Positions 6,633 through 13,078 of a DNA stretch of 13,660 nucleotides are shown here, piece by piece; position 1 is the stretch's first letter; each line of letters opens with the position of its first letter. The stretch comes from Christensenellaceae bacterium. GTDB lineage: Bacteria > Bacillota > Clostridia > Christensenellales > CAAEEZ01. The stretch lies in contig JAHHUG010000030.1 in assembly GCA_020024085.1 (NCBI GenBank), positions 1-13,660 on the forward strand, read 5' to 3'. Below the pieces are notes generated by a model. That model was not told the DNA's origin. It saw nothing but the letters and a program-made list of their open reading frames with translations, and ran no database searches. Both the position numbers and the translations under genes were made by a program.

Positions 6633-8708
6633 ATGGCAAGAGAATTTACTCTAGAAAAAACAAGAAATATAGGTATTATGGCTCACATTGATGCTGGTAA
6701 GACAACCACTACCGAGAGAATCTTATTCTACACAGGTAAGACTCACAAGATTGGTGAAACCCACGATGGTGCTGCTACAATGGACTGGATGGCACAAGAG
6801 CAAGAGAGAGGTATTACAATTACTTCTGCTGCTACTACTTGTCACTGGAAAGACCATTGCATTAATATTATTGATACTCCAGGACACGTTGACTTTACTG
6901 TAGAGGTTGAAAGAAGCCTTAGAGTACTAGACGGTGCTGTTGCATTGTTCTGTGCTAAGGGTGGTGTTGAGCCTCAATCTGAGACTGTTTGGAGACAAGC
7001 TGATAAATATCATGTACCAAGAATCGCATTTGTAAATAAAATGGATGTTATAGGAGCTAACTTCTATAATGCTGTTGATATGATGAAGACAAGACTTCAT
7101 GCAAATGCTGTTCCTATTGAATTACCTATTGGTAAAGAAGATACATTTATCGGTATTATCGACTTAATTAAGCAAGATGCAGTTATCTACGATAACGAAT
7201 TAGGTACTGAGTTCCACGAGGCAGAAATCCCTGCTGATATGGCTGATGAAGCTGCTGAAGCTAGAATCACATTAATCGAAGCACTTGCTGATATTAATGA
7301 TGAAATCGCAGAGAAGTACTTGATGGAAGAGGAAATCACTGTTGATGAAATTAAGTCTGCTATTAGAAAGGCTACAATCGCAATGGAAATGACTCCTGTT
7401 ATGTGTGGTAGTGCATACAGAAACAAGGGTATCCAAAACTTGCTAGATGCTATCATCGCTTACTTACCATCTCCACTAGATATTCCTAGTATTGAAGGTA
7501 CAACTCCAAGTGGTGACCCAGATGTTAGACACTCTAGTGATGATGAGCCATTCAGTGCATTACTATTCAAGGTAATGACAGACCAATTCGTTGGTAAACT
7601 TGCTTTCGTTAGAATCTATTCTGGTAAATTAACAACAGGTTCTTATATTCTTAACTCTTCAAAGGGTAAGAGAGAAAGAATCGGTAGAATTGTTAGAATG
7701 CATGCTAACTCAAGACAAGAAATTGAAGAGGCTTATGCAGGTGATATCGTAGCTATCGTAGGTATGAAAGAATCTACAACAGGTAACTCTTTATCTGATG
7801 TTGACCACCCAATTATCCTTGAAGATATGGTATTCCCAGACCCAGTTATCAATGTTGCTATCGAGCCAAAGACAAAAGCTGGTCAAGAGAAGATGGGCTT
7901 AGCTCTAATCAAACTTGCTGAGGAAGACCCAACATTTAGAACATATACAAACCAAGAGACAGGTCAAACAATTATCGCTGGTATGGGTGAGCTTCACCTA
8001 GATATCATCGTTGATAGACTTCTTAGAGAATTCAAGGTTGAAGCTAATATCGGTAAACCACAAGTTGCTTATCGTGAATCTATTAGAAAGACCGTTCAAA
8101 AGGAAGGTAAGTTTGTTCGTCAATCAGGTGGTAAAGGTCAATATGGTCACTGCGTAATTATCCTTGAACCATTAGAGCCAGGTTCTGGTTTCCAATTTGA
8201 AGATAAGACTGTTGGTGGTTCTATTCCTAAGGAATATATCCCATCAGTACAAGCTGGTATTCAAGAGGCTTCTCAATGTGGTGTTCTAGCTGGATATGAA
8301 ACTGTTGACTTCAAAGCAACTGTTATTGATGGTAGCTACCACGAGGTTGACTCATCAGAAATGGCATTTAAGATTGCTGGTAGTATGGCATTTAAGGCTG
8401 CTGCTCAAGCTGCTGACCCAGTTCTACTAGAGCCAGTTATGAAGGTTGATGTTACATTACCAGATGAGTACCTAGGCGATGTTATGGGAGGACTTAACTC
8501 TCGTAGAGGTCAATTAAAGGGTATGGAAATGTCTAACGGTGTACAACTTGTAACTGCTGATGTTCCACTATCAGAGATGTTCGGTTATGCAACCGACTTA
8601 AGAAGTGCAACTCAAGGTAGAGGTAACTACTCAATGCAATTCTCTCACTATGCTGAAGTGCCAAATAGCATAGCTGAAAAAATTATTGGCGAAAGAGCAA
8701 AAAAATAA
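6633..8708 (+). CDS. fusA: Translation elongation factor G (EF-G)
   Basis: EF-G is the GTPase that drives mRNA-tRNA translocation and, with RRF, ribosome recycling. The 691 residues match a full five-domain EF-G. GTPase motifs: P-loop AHIDAGKT at 17-24, switch I RGITITSA, DTPGH, NKMD at 135-138 and CGSAYRNKG for G5. Domain II begins near DEPFSALLFKV; domain III has GMGELHLDIIVDRL; domain IV has GGKGQYGHCVI; domain V has GGLNSRRGQ and SEMFGYATDLRS. This is the classic FusA type with all motifs intact, so it is unlikely to be only a resistance paralogue. The SD GGAGGA lies about 4 bases before the ATG, and rpsG ends 24 bases upstream. tuf follows after an 80-base gap holding a hairpin and a possible promoter. 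Confidence 0.98.
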   Translation: MAREFTLEKTRNIGIMAHIDAGKTTTTERILFYTGKTHKIGETHDGAATMDWMAQEQERGITITSAATTCHWKDHCINIIDTPGHVDFTVEVERSLRVLDGAVALFCAKGGVEPQSETVWRQADKYHVPRIAFVNKMDVIGANFYNAVDMMKTRLHANAVPIELPIGKEDTFIGIIDLIKQDAVIYDNELGTEFHEAEIPADMADEAAEARITLIEALADINDEIAEKYLMEEEITVDEIKSAIRKATIAMEMTPVMCGSAYRNKGIQNLLDAIIAYLPSPLDIPSIEGTTPSGDPDVRHSSDDEPFSALLFKVMTDQFVGKLAFVRIYSGKLTTGSYILNSSKGKRERIGRIVRMHANSRQEIEEAYAGDIVAIVGMKESTTGNSLSDVDHPIILEDMVFPDPVINVAIEPKTKAGQEKMGLALIKLAEEDPTFRTYTNQETGQTIIAGMGELHLDIIVDRLLREFKVEANIGKPQVAYRESIRKTVQKEGKFVRQSGGKGQYGHCVIILEPLEPGSGFQFEDKTVGGSIPKEYIPSVQAGIQEASQCGVLAGYETVDFKATVIDGSYHEVDSSEMAFKIAGSMAFKAAAQAADPVLLEPVMKVDVTLPDEYLGDVMGGLNSRRGQLKGMEMSNGVQLVTADVPLSEMFGYATDLRSATQGRGNYSMQFSHYAEVPNSIAEKIIGERAKK

Positions 8709-8739
8709 TATAACATATTTTCAAAAAGTATGTTATAAT
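8709..8739 (+). promoter_or_regulatory. fusA-tuf intergenic hairpin overlapping an extended -10 promoter element
   Basis: TATAACATA (8709-8717) and TATGTTATA (8729-8737) are perfect 9-base complements; a U-G and three U-A pairs can lengthen the stem to 13 pairs with a CAA loop. No T-run follows, so termination is doubtful. The right arm overlaps TGT-TATAAT (8731-8739), an extended -10 with a perfect hexamer; no good -35 lies upstream. This may be an internal tuf promoter, an RNA processing or stabilising hairpin, or both. Confidence 0.5.
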
Positions 8740-8788
8740 AAATAATAAAAATAAAATTAAAATTAAGAATTTGTAGGAGGATTTCAAA

Positions 8789-10000
8789 ATGGCAAAAGCT
8801 AAATTTGAAAGAACAAAACCACACGTAAACATTGGTACCATTGGACACGTTGACCATGGTAAGACAACTTTAACTGCTGCTATCACAATGTATTGTGCAT
8901 CTTTAGGTAATGCAGAAGCTATGAAGTATGACCAAATTGATAAGGCTCCAGAAGAGAAGGAAAGAGGAATTACAATCAATACTTCTCACGTTGAGTATGA
9001 GACAGCTACTCGTCACTACGCTCACGTTGACTGCCCAGGACACGCCGACTATGTTAAGAACATGATTACTGGTGCTGCACAAATGGATGGTGCTATTCTA
9101 GTAGTTGCATCTTCAGACGGTCCAATGCCACAAACAAGAGAGCACATCTTACTTGCTAGACAAGTTGGTGTTCCAAAGATTGTTGTATTCATGAACAAGA
9201 AAGACCTTGTTGATGACCCAGAGCTACTTGAATTAGTAGAAATGGATATCAGAGAGTTATTAAACGAGTACGATTTCCCTGGCGACGATACACCTATCGT
9301 TGTAGGTTCTGCTGCTAAGGCTATCGAAGATTTACAAGCTGGTAAGACAGCTGCTGAGTCTGAGTGGGTTCAAGCTATTGCTGACTTACTTGACAATGTA
9401 GATAATTATATCCCAGCTCCAGTTCGTGATACAGAAAAACCTTTCTTAATGCCTATCGAGGACGTATTCACAATCACAGGTCGTGGTACTGTTGCAACAG
9501 GTAGAGTAGAAAGAGGTTGCTTACACATGCAAGATAAGGTTCAAATCGTTGGTCTACAAGAGAAACCAACAGAGACAACCATTACTGGTATCGAAATGTT
9601 CAGAAAACTTCTTGATGAAGCATATGCTGGTGATAACATCGGTGCTCTATTAAGAGGTATCCAAAGAACAGATGTAGAAAGAGGTCAAGTACTTGCTAAA
9701 CCAGGTACAATCAACCCACACACACACTTTACTTCTCAAGTTTACGTATTAACAAAGGAAGAAGGTGGTAGACATACTCCATTCTTTGATGGATATCGTC
9801 CACAATTCTATTTCAGAACAACTGATGTTACAGGTTCTATCAAACTTCCAGAGGGAGTAGAAATGGTAATGCCTGGTGATAACATTGATATGGAAATCAC
9901 TCTAATCACACCAATCGCTATCGAAGAAGGTCTTCGTTTTGCTATTCGTGAGGGTGGTAGAACAGTTGGTTCTGGTGTTGTAGCAAAAATTTTAGGCTAA
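8789..10000 (+). CDS. tuf: Translation elongation factor Tu (EF-Tu)
   Basis: EF-Tu delivers aminoacyl-tRNA to the ribosomal A site as a GTP complex. Motifs: P-loop GHVDHGKT at 19-26, RGITINTSHVEYET (switch I), DCPGH at 81-85 with the catalytic His85, NKKD at 136-139 and GSA at 173-175. Domain II (GRGTVATGRVERG) and domain III (GGRHTPFFDGYRPQFYFRTTDVTG) are complete. The protein is 403 residues, against 393-396 in E. coli and Bacillus; the extra residues sit just after GSAAKAIE, in a loop (DLQAGKTAAESEW) that is also enlarged in Thermus EF-Tu. The SD TAGGAGG is 8 bases before the ATG. It is the last gene of the str unit, with an 11-bp perfect hairpin and a terminator-like hairpin after the stop. 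Whether the genome has a second tuf copy cannot be told. Confidence 0.98.
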   Translation: MAKAKFERTKPHVNIGTIGHVDHGKTTLTAAITMYCASLGNAEAMKYDQIDKAPEEKERGITINTSHVEYETATRHYAHVDCPGHADYVKNMITGAAQMDGAILVVASSDGPMPQTREHILLARQVGVPKIVVFMNKKDLVDDPELLELVEMDIRELLNEYDFPGDDTPIVVGSAAKAIEDLQAGKTAAESEWVQAIADLLDNVDNYIPAPVRDTEKPFLMPIEDVFTITGRGTVATGRVERGCLHMQDKVQIVGLQEKPTETTITGIEMFRKLLDEAYAGDNIGALLRGIQRTDVERGQVLAKPGTINPHTHFTSQVYVLTKEEGGRHTPFFDGYRPQFYFRTTDVTGSIKLPEGVEMVMPGDNIDMEITLITPIAIEEGLRFAIREGGRTVGSGVVAKILG

Positions 10001-10023
10001 TTATCTGCAAATTCATGAAATAA

Positions 10024-10062
10024 TCACTGTGTGTTAGAGTATAAGCTCTAACACACGAGTGA
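10024..10062 (+). other. Strong long hairpin in the tuf 3' region
   Basis: GTGTGTTAGAG (10029-10039) and CTCTAACACAC (10046-10056) are perfect 11-base complements around the loop TATAAG. TCACT (10024-10028) and AGTGA (10058-10062) add five more pairs across a single bulged G10057, 16 in all. No U-tract follows; instead TATAAT (10066-10071) comes next, without a good -35. This is the most stable-looking inverted repeat in the window. It may protect the tuf 3' end, be a processing site, or be a DNA operator; I cannot assign it. Confidence 0.8.
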
Positions 10063-10117
10063 ATTTATAATAAGAGATAATTTATTACACTAAATCCTTA
10101 CAAAATATCGTAGGGAC

Positions 10118-10140
10118 AATGCGTTTTATTGCATTTTTTT
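10118..10140 (+). terminator. Terminator-like hairpin between tuf and rpmG
   Basis: AATGC (10118-10122) pairs with GCATT (10131-10135) around an 8-base loop, and the T-run 10134-10140 follows at once. The stem is short, so termination may be partial. It would separate the tuf unit from rpmG-secE-nusG-rplK-rplA. The 180-base tuf-rpmG gap otherwise holds the hairpin at 10024-10062, a TATAAT at 10066 and a small ATGCT/AGCAT hairpin at 10147-10163; no tRNA gene was found in it. Confidence 0.55.
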
Positions 10141-10180
10141 AGTGTTATGCTTTAGGAGAGCATTTTACGGAGGTGTTACT

Positions 10181-10345
10181 GTGGCTGCAGGAACAAATAC
10201 AACCAAGATAACATTAGCTTGTACTGAATGTAAACATCGTAACTATACCAGCACAAAAAACAAGAAAAACAATCCTGATAGACTTGAAGTAAACAAGTAT
10301 TGTAAGTTCTGCAAAAAGACAACATTACACAAGGAAACCAAGTAA
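10181..10345 (+). CDS. rpmG: 50S ribosomal protein L33
   Basis: L33 is a small 50S protein near the E site. The product is 54 residues from the GTG at 10181, which has the SD GGAGG (10169-10173) 7 bases upstream; the same frame is open from 10142, but that earlier GTG has no usable SD and would add residues foreign to the family. It is the zinc-binding (C+) form: CTEC and CKFC give four Cys ligands, framed by KITLACTEC and NKYCKFCKKTTLHKE, as in Bacillota RpmG. Position directly upstream of secE and nusG is the standard one. secE starts 14 bases after the stop. Its likely promoter is unclear: the only perfect -10 nearby (10066-10071) lacks a -35, so readthrough from tuf is possible. Confidence 0.95.
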   Translation: MAAGTNTTKITLACTECKHRNYTSTKNKKNNPDRLEVNKYCKFCKKTTLHKETK

Positions 10346-10359
10346 ATTAGGAGGTTTTT

Positions 10360-10602
10360 ATGGAACAAACTAAATCCACCAAAAAGGATAAGAAAAATAC
10401 AAAACAAAAGGAAGGTTTCTTTAAAAGAACTGGCCGTAAATTCAAGGAATTTTGGTCTGAATTAAAGAAAATTACTTGGCCAGATGCTAAAACTGTTGCT
10501 AAAAATACAGGAATTGTAGTTGTTGTAGTTTTGGCTTTCTTCTTAGTTATTTGGGGTTTTGATAGTTTGATGGCTTATTTATTAAGCCTATTAGTTGGAT
10601 AA
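10360..10602 (+). CDS. secE: Preprotein translocase subunit SecE
   Basis: SecE clamps the SecY channel together in the cytoplasmic membrane. The 80-residue protein has the one-TM architecture of Gram-positive SecE: a Lys-rich cytoplasmic N-terminus (1-18), the amphipathic helix FKEFWSELKKITWPDAK with the hallmark Trp40-Pro41, then a single membrane segment at about 51-79 (GIVVVVVLAFFLVIWGF onward). The SD TAGGAGG precedes the ATG by about 7 bases. It sits between rpmG and nusG, as in nearly all bacteria. Its partner SecA is encoded about 7.4 kb upstream in this window; secY is not here. Confidence 0.96.
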   Translation: MEQTKSTKKDKKNTKQKEGFFKRTGRKFKEFWSELKKITWPDAKTVAKNTGIVVVVVLAFFLVIWGFDSLMAYLLSLLVG

Positions 10603-10615
10603 TAAGGAAGATTTT

Positions 10616-11140
10616 ATGGAAAATAATGAAGCAAAATGGTATGTAATCCACACATATTCTGCCTATGAAAATATGGTAGAAAACAACTTGCGACATATGA
10701 TTGAAAATAATAATCTTCAAGATAAAATTTTCGACATAAAAGTTCCAGTTGAGGATGATATCGTTGAAAAAGATGGCAAGCGTAAAGTTATTCAAAGAAA
10801 AAAATTTGTAGGATATGTCTTTATTAAGATGATATATACCAACGAAATTTGGTATCTTATCACTAATACTAGAGGTGTTACTGGATTCGTAGGACCAAAA
10901 GGTAGACCAATTCCAATTACAGCAGATGAAGTAAGAAGAATGGGACTAGAAGACATTGTTGTTGATGACTTCAGCATTAATGTTGGAGACAAAATTCAAG
11001 TTATCGCTGGTGCTTTAGATGGCTTCCCAGGTGAAGTTACAGAAGTATATAACGATAAACAAAAAATTAAGGCTTTAGTTTCAATGTTTGGCCGTGATAC
11101 ATCGGTTGAATTAGACTTCAGTCAAATTGAGAAAATCTAA
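10616..11140 (+). CDS. nusG: Transcription termination/antitermination factor NusG
   Basis: NusG binds the RNA polymerase clamp through its NGN domain and the ribosome or Rho through its KOW domain. The 174-residue product starts at ATG 10616, with AAGGAAG (10604-10610) 5 bases upstream; an in-frame TTG at 10595 lies inside secE and lacks an SD. The NGN domain begins AKWYVIHTYSAYENMVENNL and includes KKFVGYVFIKM (usually KFPGYV, so Pro is Val here) and TRGVTGFVGPKGRPIPI. The KOW domain covers about 123-174, with GDKIQVIAGALDGFPGEV and SMFGRDTSVELDFSQIEKI. The gene is 13 bases after secE. Downstream, 110 bases carry an L1-type RNA site before rplK. Confidence 0.97.
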   Translation: MENNEAKWYVIHTYSAYENMVENNLRHMIENNNLQDKIFDIKVPVEDDIVEKDGKRKVIQRKKFVGYVFIKMIYTNEIWYLITNTRGVTGFVGPKGRPIPITADEVRRMGLEDIVVDDFSINVGDKIQVIAGALDGFPGEVTEVYNDKQKIKALVSMFGRDTSVELDFSQIEKI

Positions 11141-11161
11141 TATCGAACGGAACGGTATTAG

Positions 11162-11225
11162 TGGTACTATTTTTAGTATCATGTGGGAGAATGTAAATAC
11201 TTTTCATGCATTCGGGAAACCACAT
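11162..11225 (+). ncRNA. Candidate L1-binding autoregulatory leader of rplK-rplA
   Basis: A stem ATGTGG (11181-11186) with CCACAT (11220-11225) and a stem GAATG (11189-11193) with CATTC (11209-11213) are separated by an asymmetric internal loop: GA (11187-11188) opposite GGGAAA (11214-11219). From memory, the known L1 target in archaeal L1 mRNA has GA opposite GAGAAA between two stems, so this is a close match. In E. coli L1 represses rplKA by binding upstream of rplK. A further hairpin TGGTACTA/TAGTATCA (11162-11181, one wobble, loop TTTT) precedes it. The rplK SD begins 11 bases after the stem. Confidence 0.75.
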
Positions 11226-11250
11226 TTGTGTAGTGAAGGAGGTATTCGCT

Positions 11251-11676
11251 ATGGCAAAAAAAATTACAGCAGTAGTAAAGTTACAATTACCAGCAGGTAA
11301 GGCAACTCCAGGACCACCAGTAGGTTCAACACTTGGTCCTTTTGGTATTAACCTTCCTGGTTTTACAAAAGAATTCAATGCTAAAACTCAAGATAAAGTA
11401 GGTTTAATTATTCCTTGCGTTATCACAATTTATGCAGACCGTTCTTTTACATTCATTTTGAAAACACCACCAACACCTGTTCTTATTAAGAAGGCTTGTG
11501 GTATTGATACTGCTTCTGCAAAACCAAATAAACAAAAAGTAGCAAAATTAACAAAAGAGCAATTAAAGGAAATTGCTGAGACAAAAATGCCTGACTTAAA
11601 TGCTGCATCTATTGAGGCTGCAATGAGTATGGTTGCTGGTACAGCTCGTTCAATGGGCGTTACAGTTGAAGATTAG
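11251..11676 (+). CDS. rplK: 50S ribosomal protein L11
   Basis: L11 binds helices 43-44 of 23S rRNA at the base of the stalk, where EF-G, EF-Tu and RelA act and where thiostrepton binds. The 141 residues are the standard length. The ATG at 11251 follows AAGGAGG (11236-11242) by 8 bases; an in-frame ATG at 11206 lies inside the RNA leader and lacks an SD. The N-terminal domain has LQLPAGKATPGPPVG, with the thiostrepton-contact Pro22-Pro23. The usually very conserved continuation GPALGQxGVNIMEF reads GSTLGPFGINLPGF here (25-38). The C-terminal RNA-binding domain has KTPPTPVLIKKACGI and ends AAMSMVAGTARSMGVTVED. rplA follows after 14 bases. Confidence 0.97.
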   Translation: MAKKITAVVKLQLPAGKATPGPPVGSTLGPFGINLPGFTKEFNAKTQDKVGLIIPCVITIYADRSFTFILKTPPTPVLIKKACGIDTASAKPNKQKVAKLTKEQLKEIAETKMPDLNAASIEAAMSMVAGTARSMGVTVED

Positions 11677-11690
11677 TAGGAGGAATTGAA

Positions 11691-12374
11691 ATGAACAAGA
11701 GTAAAAATTATGTTGATTCTGTAAAGCTAATCGACAAATCTAAACAATATTCAGAGAAAGAAGCTATCGAAGTAGTACTTCAAACAGCTAAGGCAAAATT
11801 TGACGAAACAATTGAACTTCATGTAAGACTTGGTGTAGACCCTCGTCACGCTGACCAACAAGTTAGAGGCGTAGTAGTTCTTCCTAACGGTACTGGTAAA
11901 ACTCAAAGAGTTTTGGTTATCGCTAAAGGTCCTGCTGCTGATGCTGCTGTTGCAGCTGGTGCTGACTTTGTAGGTGGTGAAGAGCTTATCCCTAAAATTG
12001 AGGGTGGTTGGTTTGATTACGATGTAGTAGTTACAACTCCTGATATGATGAGATACGTTGGTAAATTAGGTCGTGTACTTGGACCTAAGGGCTTAATGCC
12101 AAACCCAAAGAGTGGTACAGTTACTCCTGATGTTACAAAGGCTATTAACGAGATTAAATCTGGTAAAGTTGAGTATAGAGTAGATAAGTCTGCTATTATT
12201 CACTGCCCTATCGGAAAGAAATCATTTGGTGCAGAAAAGTTAGTAGAAAACTACGAAACTTTGATGGATGCAATTATCAAAGCAAAGCCATCTACTTCAA
12301 AGGGTCAATATGTTAAGTCTATTACTCTAGCAAGCACAATGGGACCTGGTGTAAAGGTTGCTTATAAAGGCTAA
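11691..12374 (+). CDS. rplA: 50S ribosomal protein L1
   Basis: L1 forms the mobile stalk at the E site that helps release deacylated tRNA, and it represses its own operon by binding mRNA. The 227-residue protein is near the usual length (about 229). It shows the two-domain L1 layout: domain I strands with ETIELHVRLGVDPRHADQQVRG, the inserted domain II with LVIAKGPAADAAVAAGADFVGGEEL and TTPDMMRYVGKLGRVLGPKGLMPNPKSGT (the L1 signature segment), then return to domain I with SGKVEYRVDKSAIIHCPIGKKSF and the closing TLASTMGPGVKV. The SD AGGAGG lies about 8 bases before the ATG. A consensus promoter begins 8 bases after the stop, so rplJL can be transcribed separately. Confidence 0.97.
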   Translation: MNKSKNYVDSVKLIDKSKQYSEKEAIEVVLQTAKAKFDETIELHVRLGVDPRHADQQVRGVVVLPNGTGKTQRVLVIAKGPAADAAVAAGADFVGGEELIPKIEGGWFDYDVVVTTPDMMRYVGKLGRVLGPKGLMPNPKSGTVTPDVTKAINEIKSGKVEYRVDKSAIIHCPIGKKSFGAEKLVENYETLMDAIIKAKPSTSKGQYVKSITLASTMGPGVKVAYKG

Positions 12375-12381
12375 TAATTGC

Positions 12382-12410
12382 TTGACAATTATTTTATAAT
12401 TTTATATAAT
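12382..12410 (+). promoter_or_regulatory. Consensus sigma-A promoter for rplJ-rplL
   Basis: TTGACA (12382-12387) and TATAAT (12405-12410) both match the sigma-A consensus exactly, with the ideal 17-base spacer. The -35 starts 8 bases after the rplA stop. Transcription would begin near 12417, so the L10 leader lies wholly in the 5' untranslated region. This is the strongest promoter by sequence in the window, fitting the four to six L7/L12 copies per ribosome. Confidence 0.93.
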
Positions 12411-12427
12411 ATATAAGAATTAAATAT

Positions 12428-12506
12428 CCAAAGACCGTAAGTGCCGTAGGCATAAATCTTACCTAGGAATCATTACAAAGTACTTTTGTGCCTTATTCGG
12501 TCTTGG
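12428..12506 (+). ncRNA. L10 ribosomal protein leader
   Basis: The leader contains the features of the Bacillota L10 leader: CCAAAGACCG (12428-12437) pairs with CGGTCTTGG (12498-12506, one bulged A) as the closing stem; GTAAG (12437-12441) pairs with CTTAC (12458-12462) around the small hairpin TGCC-GTA-GGCA (12442-12452); and CCTAGGAAT follows. It mimics the L10-L12 site of 23S rRNA. The 3' half of the closing stem is the loop of the terminator at 12488-12521, so the folds are exclusive. Confidence 0.92.
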
Positions 12507-12521
12507 AATAAGGCACTTTTT
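12488..12521 (+). terminator. Attenuator terminator in the rplJ leader
   Basis: GTGCCTTATTC (12488-12498) and GAATAAGGCAC (12506-12516) form a perfect 11-bp stem with loop GGTCTTG, then TTTTT (12517-12521). The loop and its flanks are what the upstream AAGACCG segment pairs with. When free L10-L12 binds the leader and disrupts or blocks that closing helix, this terminator can form and reduce rplJL transcription; the direction is taken from Bacillus L10 leader models, not shown here. Confidence 0.9.
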
Positions 12522-12555
12522 ATTATTAAATAACAAATTTATATAGGAGGTAACA

Positions 12556-13047
12556 ATGTCTCAAGCATTAGAAAGTAAAAAACAAGTTGTTGAAGAAATC
12601 AAATCTAAGATTCAAAATTGTAAATCTTTAGTTCTTGTTGATTACAAAGGTATCAATGTTAACGACGATACAGCTCTTCGTAAGAAATGTAGAGAAGCCG
12701 ATGTTGAATACAGAGTATTAAAGAACAGATTAGTTAAGATTGCTTTCAACGATTTAGGTATTAATGATTTTGATAGTTATCTTGAGGGTACAACTGCTAT
12801 TGCTTTTGCTAACGGCGACGAAATGCAAGCTGCAAAAGTTATGGTTGAGGAGTCAAAGAACATCAAAGCATTAGAAACAAAGTGTGGTATGTTCGAGGGT
12901 AAATTCCTAGATAAAGCTGGTGTAGAAGCTATTTCAGCTATCCCAGGAAGAGAAGTATTACTTGGACAATTATGTGGTTTATTAAAGAGTGGTTTAAGTG
13001 GCCTTGCTAGTTGCTTATCACAAATCGCAGAACAAAAAGCAGAATAA
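12556..13047 (+). CDS. rplJ: 50S ribosomal protein L10
   Basis: L10 anchors the L7/L12 dimers to 23S rRNA next to L11 and acts as the operon's regulator. The 163 residues are a typical length. The N-terminal RNA-binding domain shows KSLVLVDYKGINVNDDTALRKKCREADVEYRVLKNRLVKIA and FDSYLEGTTAIAFANGDEMQAAKVM; the C-terminal helix (about 135-163, LGQLCGLLKSGLSGLASCLSQIAEQ) is the docking helix for L12 dimers. The SD TAGGAGG lies about 5 bases before the ATG. It is preceded by its own promoter and L10 leader, and rplL follows after 31 bases. It has five Cys residues, more than is common for L10; I draw no conclusion from this. Confidence 0.97.
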   Translation: MSQALESKKQVVEEIKSKIQNCKSLVLVDYKGINVNDDTALRKKCREADVEYRVLKNRLVKIAFNDLGINDFDSYLEGTTAIAFANGDEMQAAKVMVEESKNIKALETKCGMFEGKFLDKAGVEAISAIPGREVLLGQLCGLLKSGLSGLASCLSQIAEQKAE

Positions 13048-13078
13048 TTTAGAAATTTAGAATTTGGAGGATATAAAA

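Noticed and set aside
8683..8979. Antisense open frame of 98 codons across the fusA-tuf gap
   Set aside because: It overlaps the conserved EF-Tu P-loop coding region and the tuf SD on the other strand; hydrophobic stretches come from A-rich non-coding DNA read in reverse.
10142..10180. Longer rpmG start at GTG 10142
   Set aside because: No usable SD precedes it, it runs through a small hairpin, and it would add 13 residues not seen in L33. GTG 10181 has GGAGG at the right distance.
10001..10180. Possible tRNA gene between tuf and rpmG, as seen in some bacteria
   Set aside because: No cloverleaf, no GTTCRAN T-loop and no CCA-like acceptor arrangement is present; only hairpins and T-runs.
10595..10615. 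TTG 10595 as nusG start, overlapping secE
   Set aside because: No SD upstream; ATG 10616 follows AAGGAAG and gives a normal NusG length.
11206..11250. Longer rplK start at ATG 11206
   Set aside because: It lies inside the L1-type RNA site, has no SD, and the added residues are unlike L11; ATG 11251 gives the usual 141 residues.
13064..13078. TTG 13064 as rplL start
   Set aside because: It overlaps the SD itself; ATG 13079 begins with the expected MADIAKMIEDIK.
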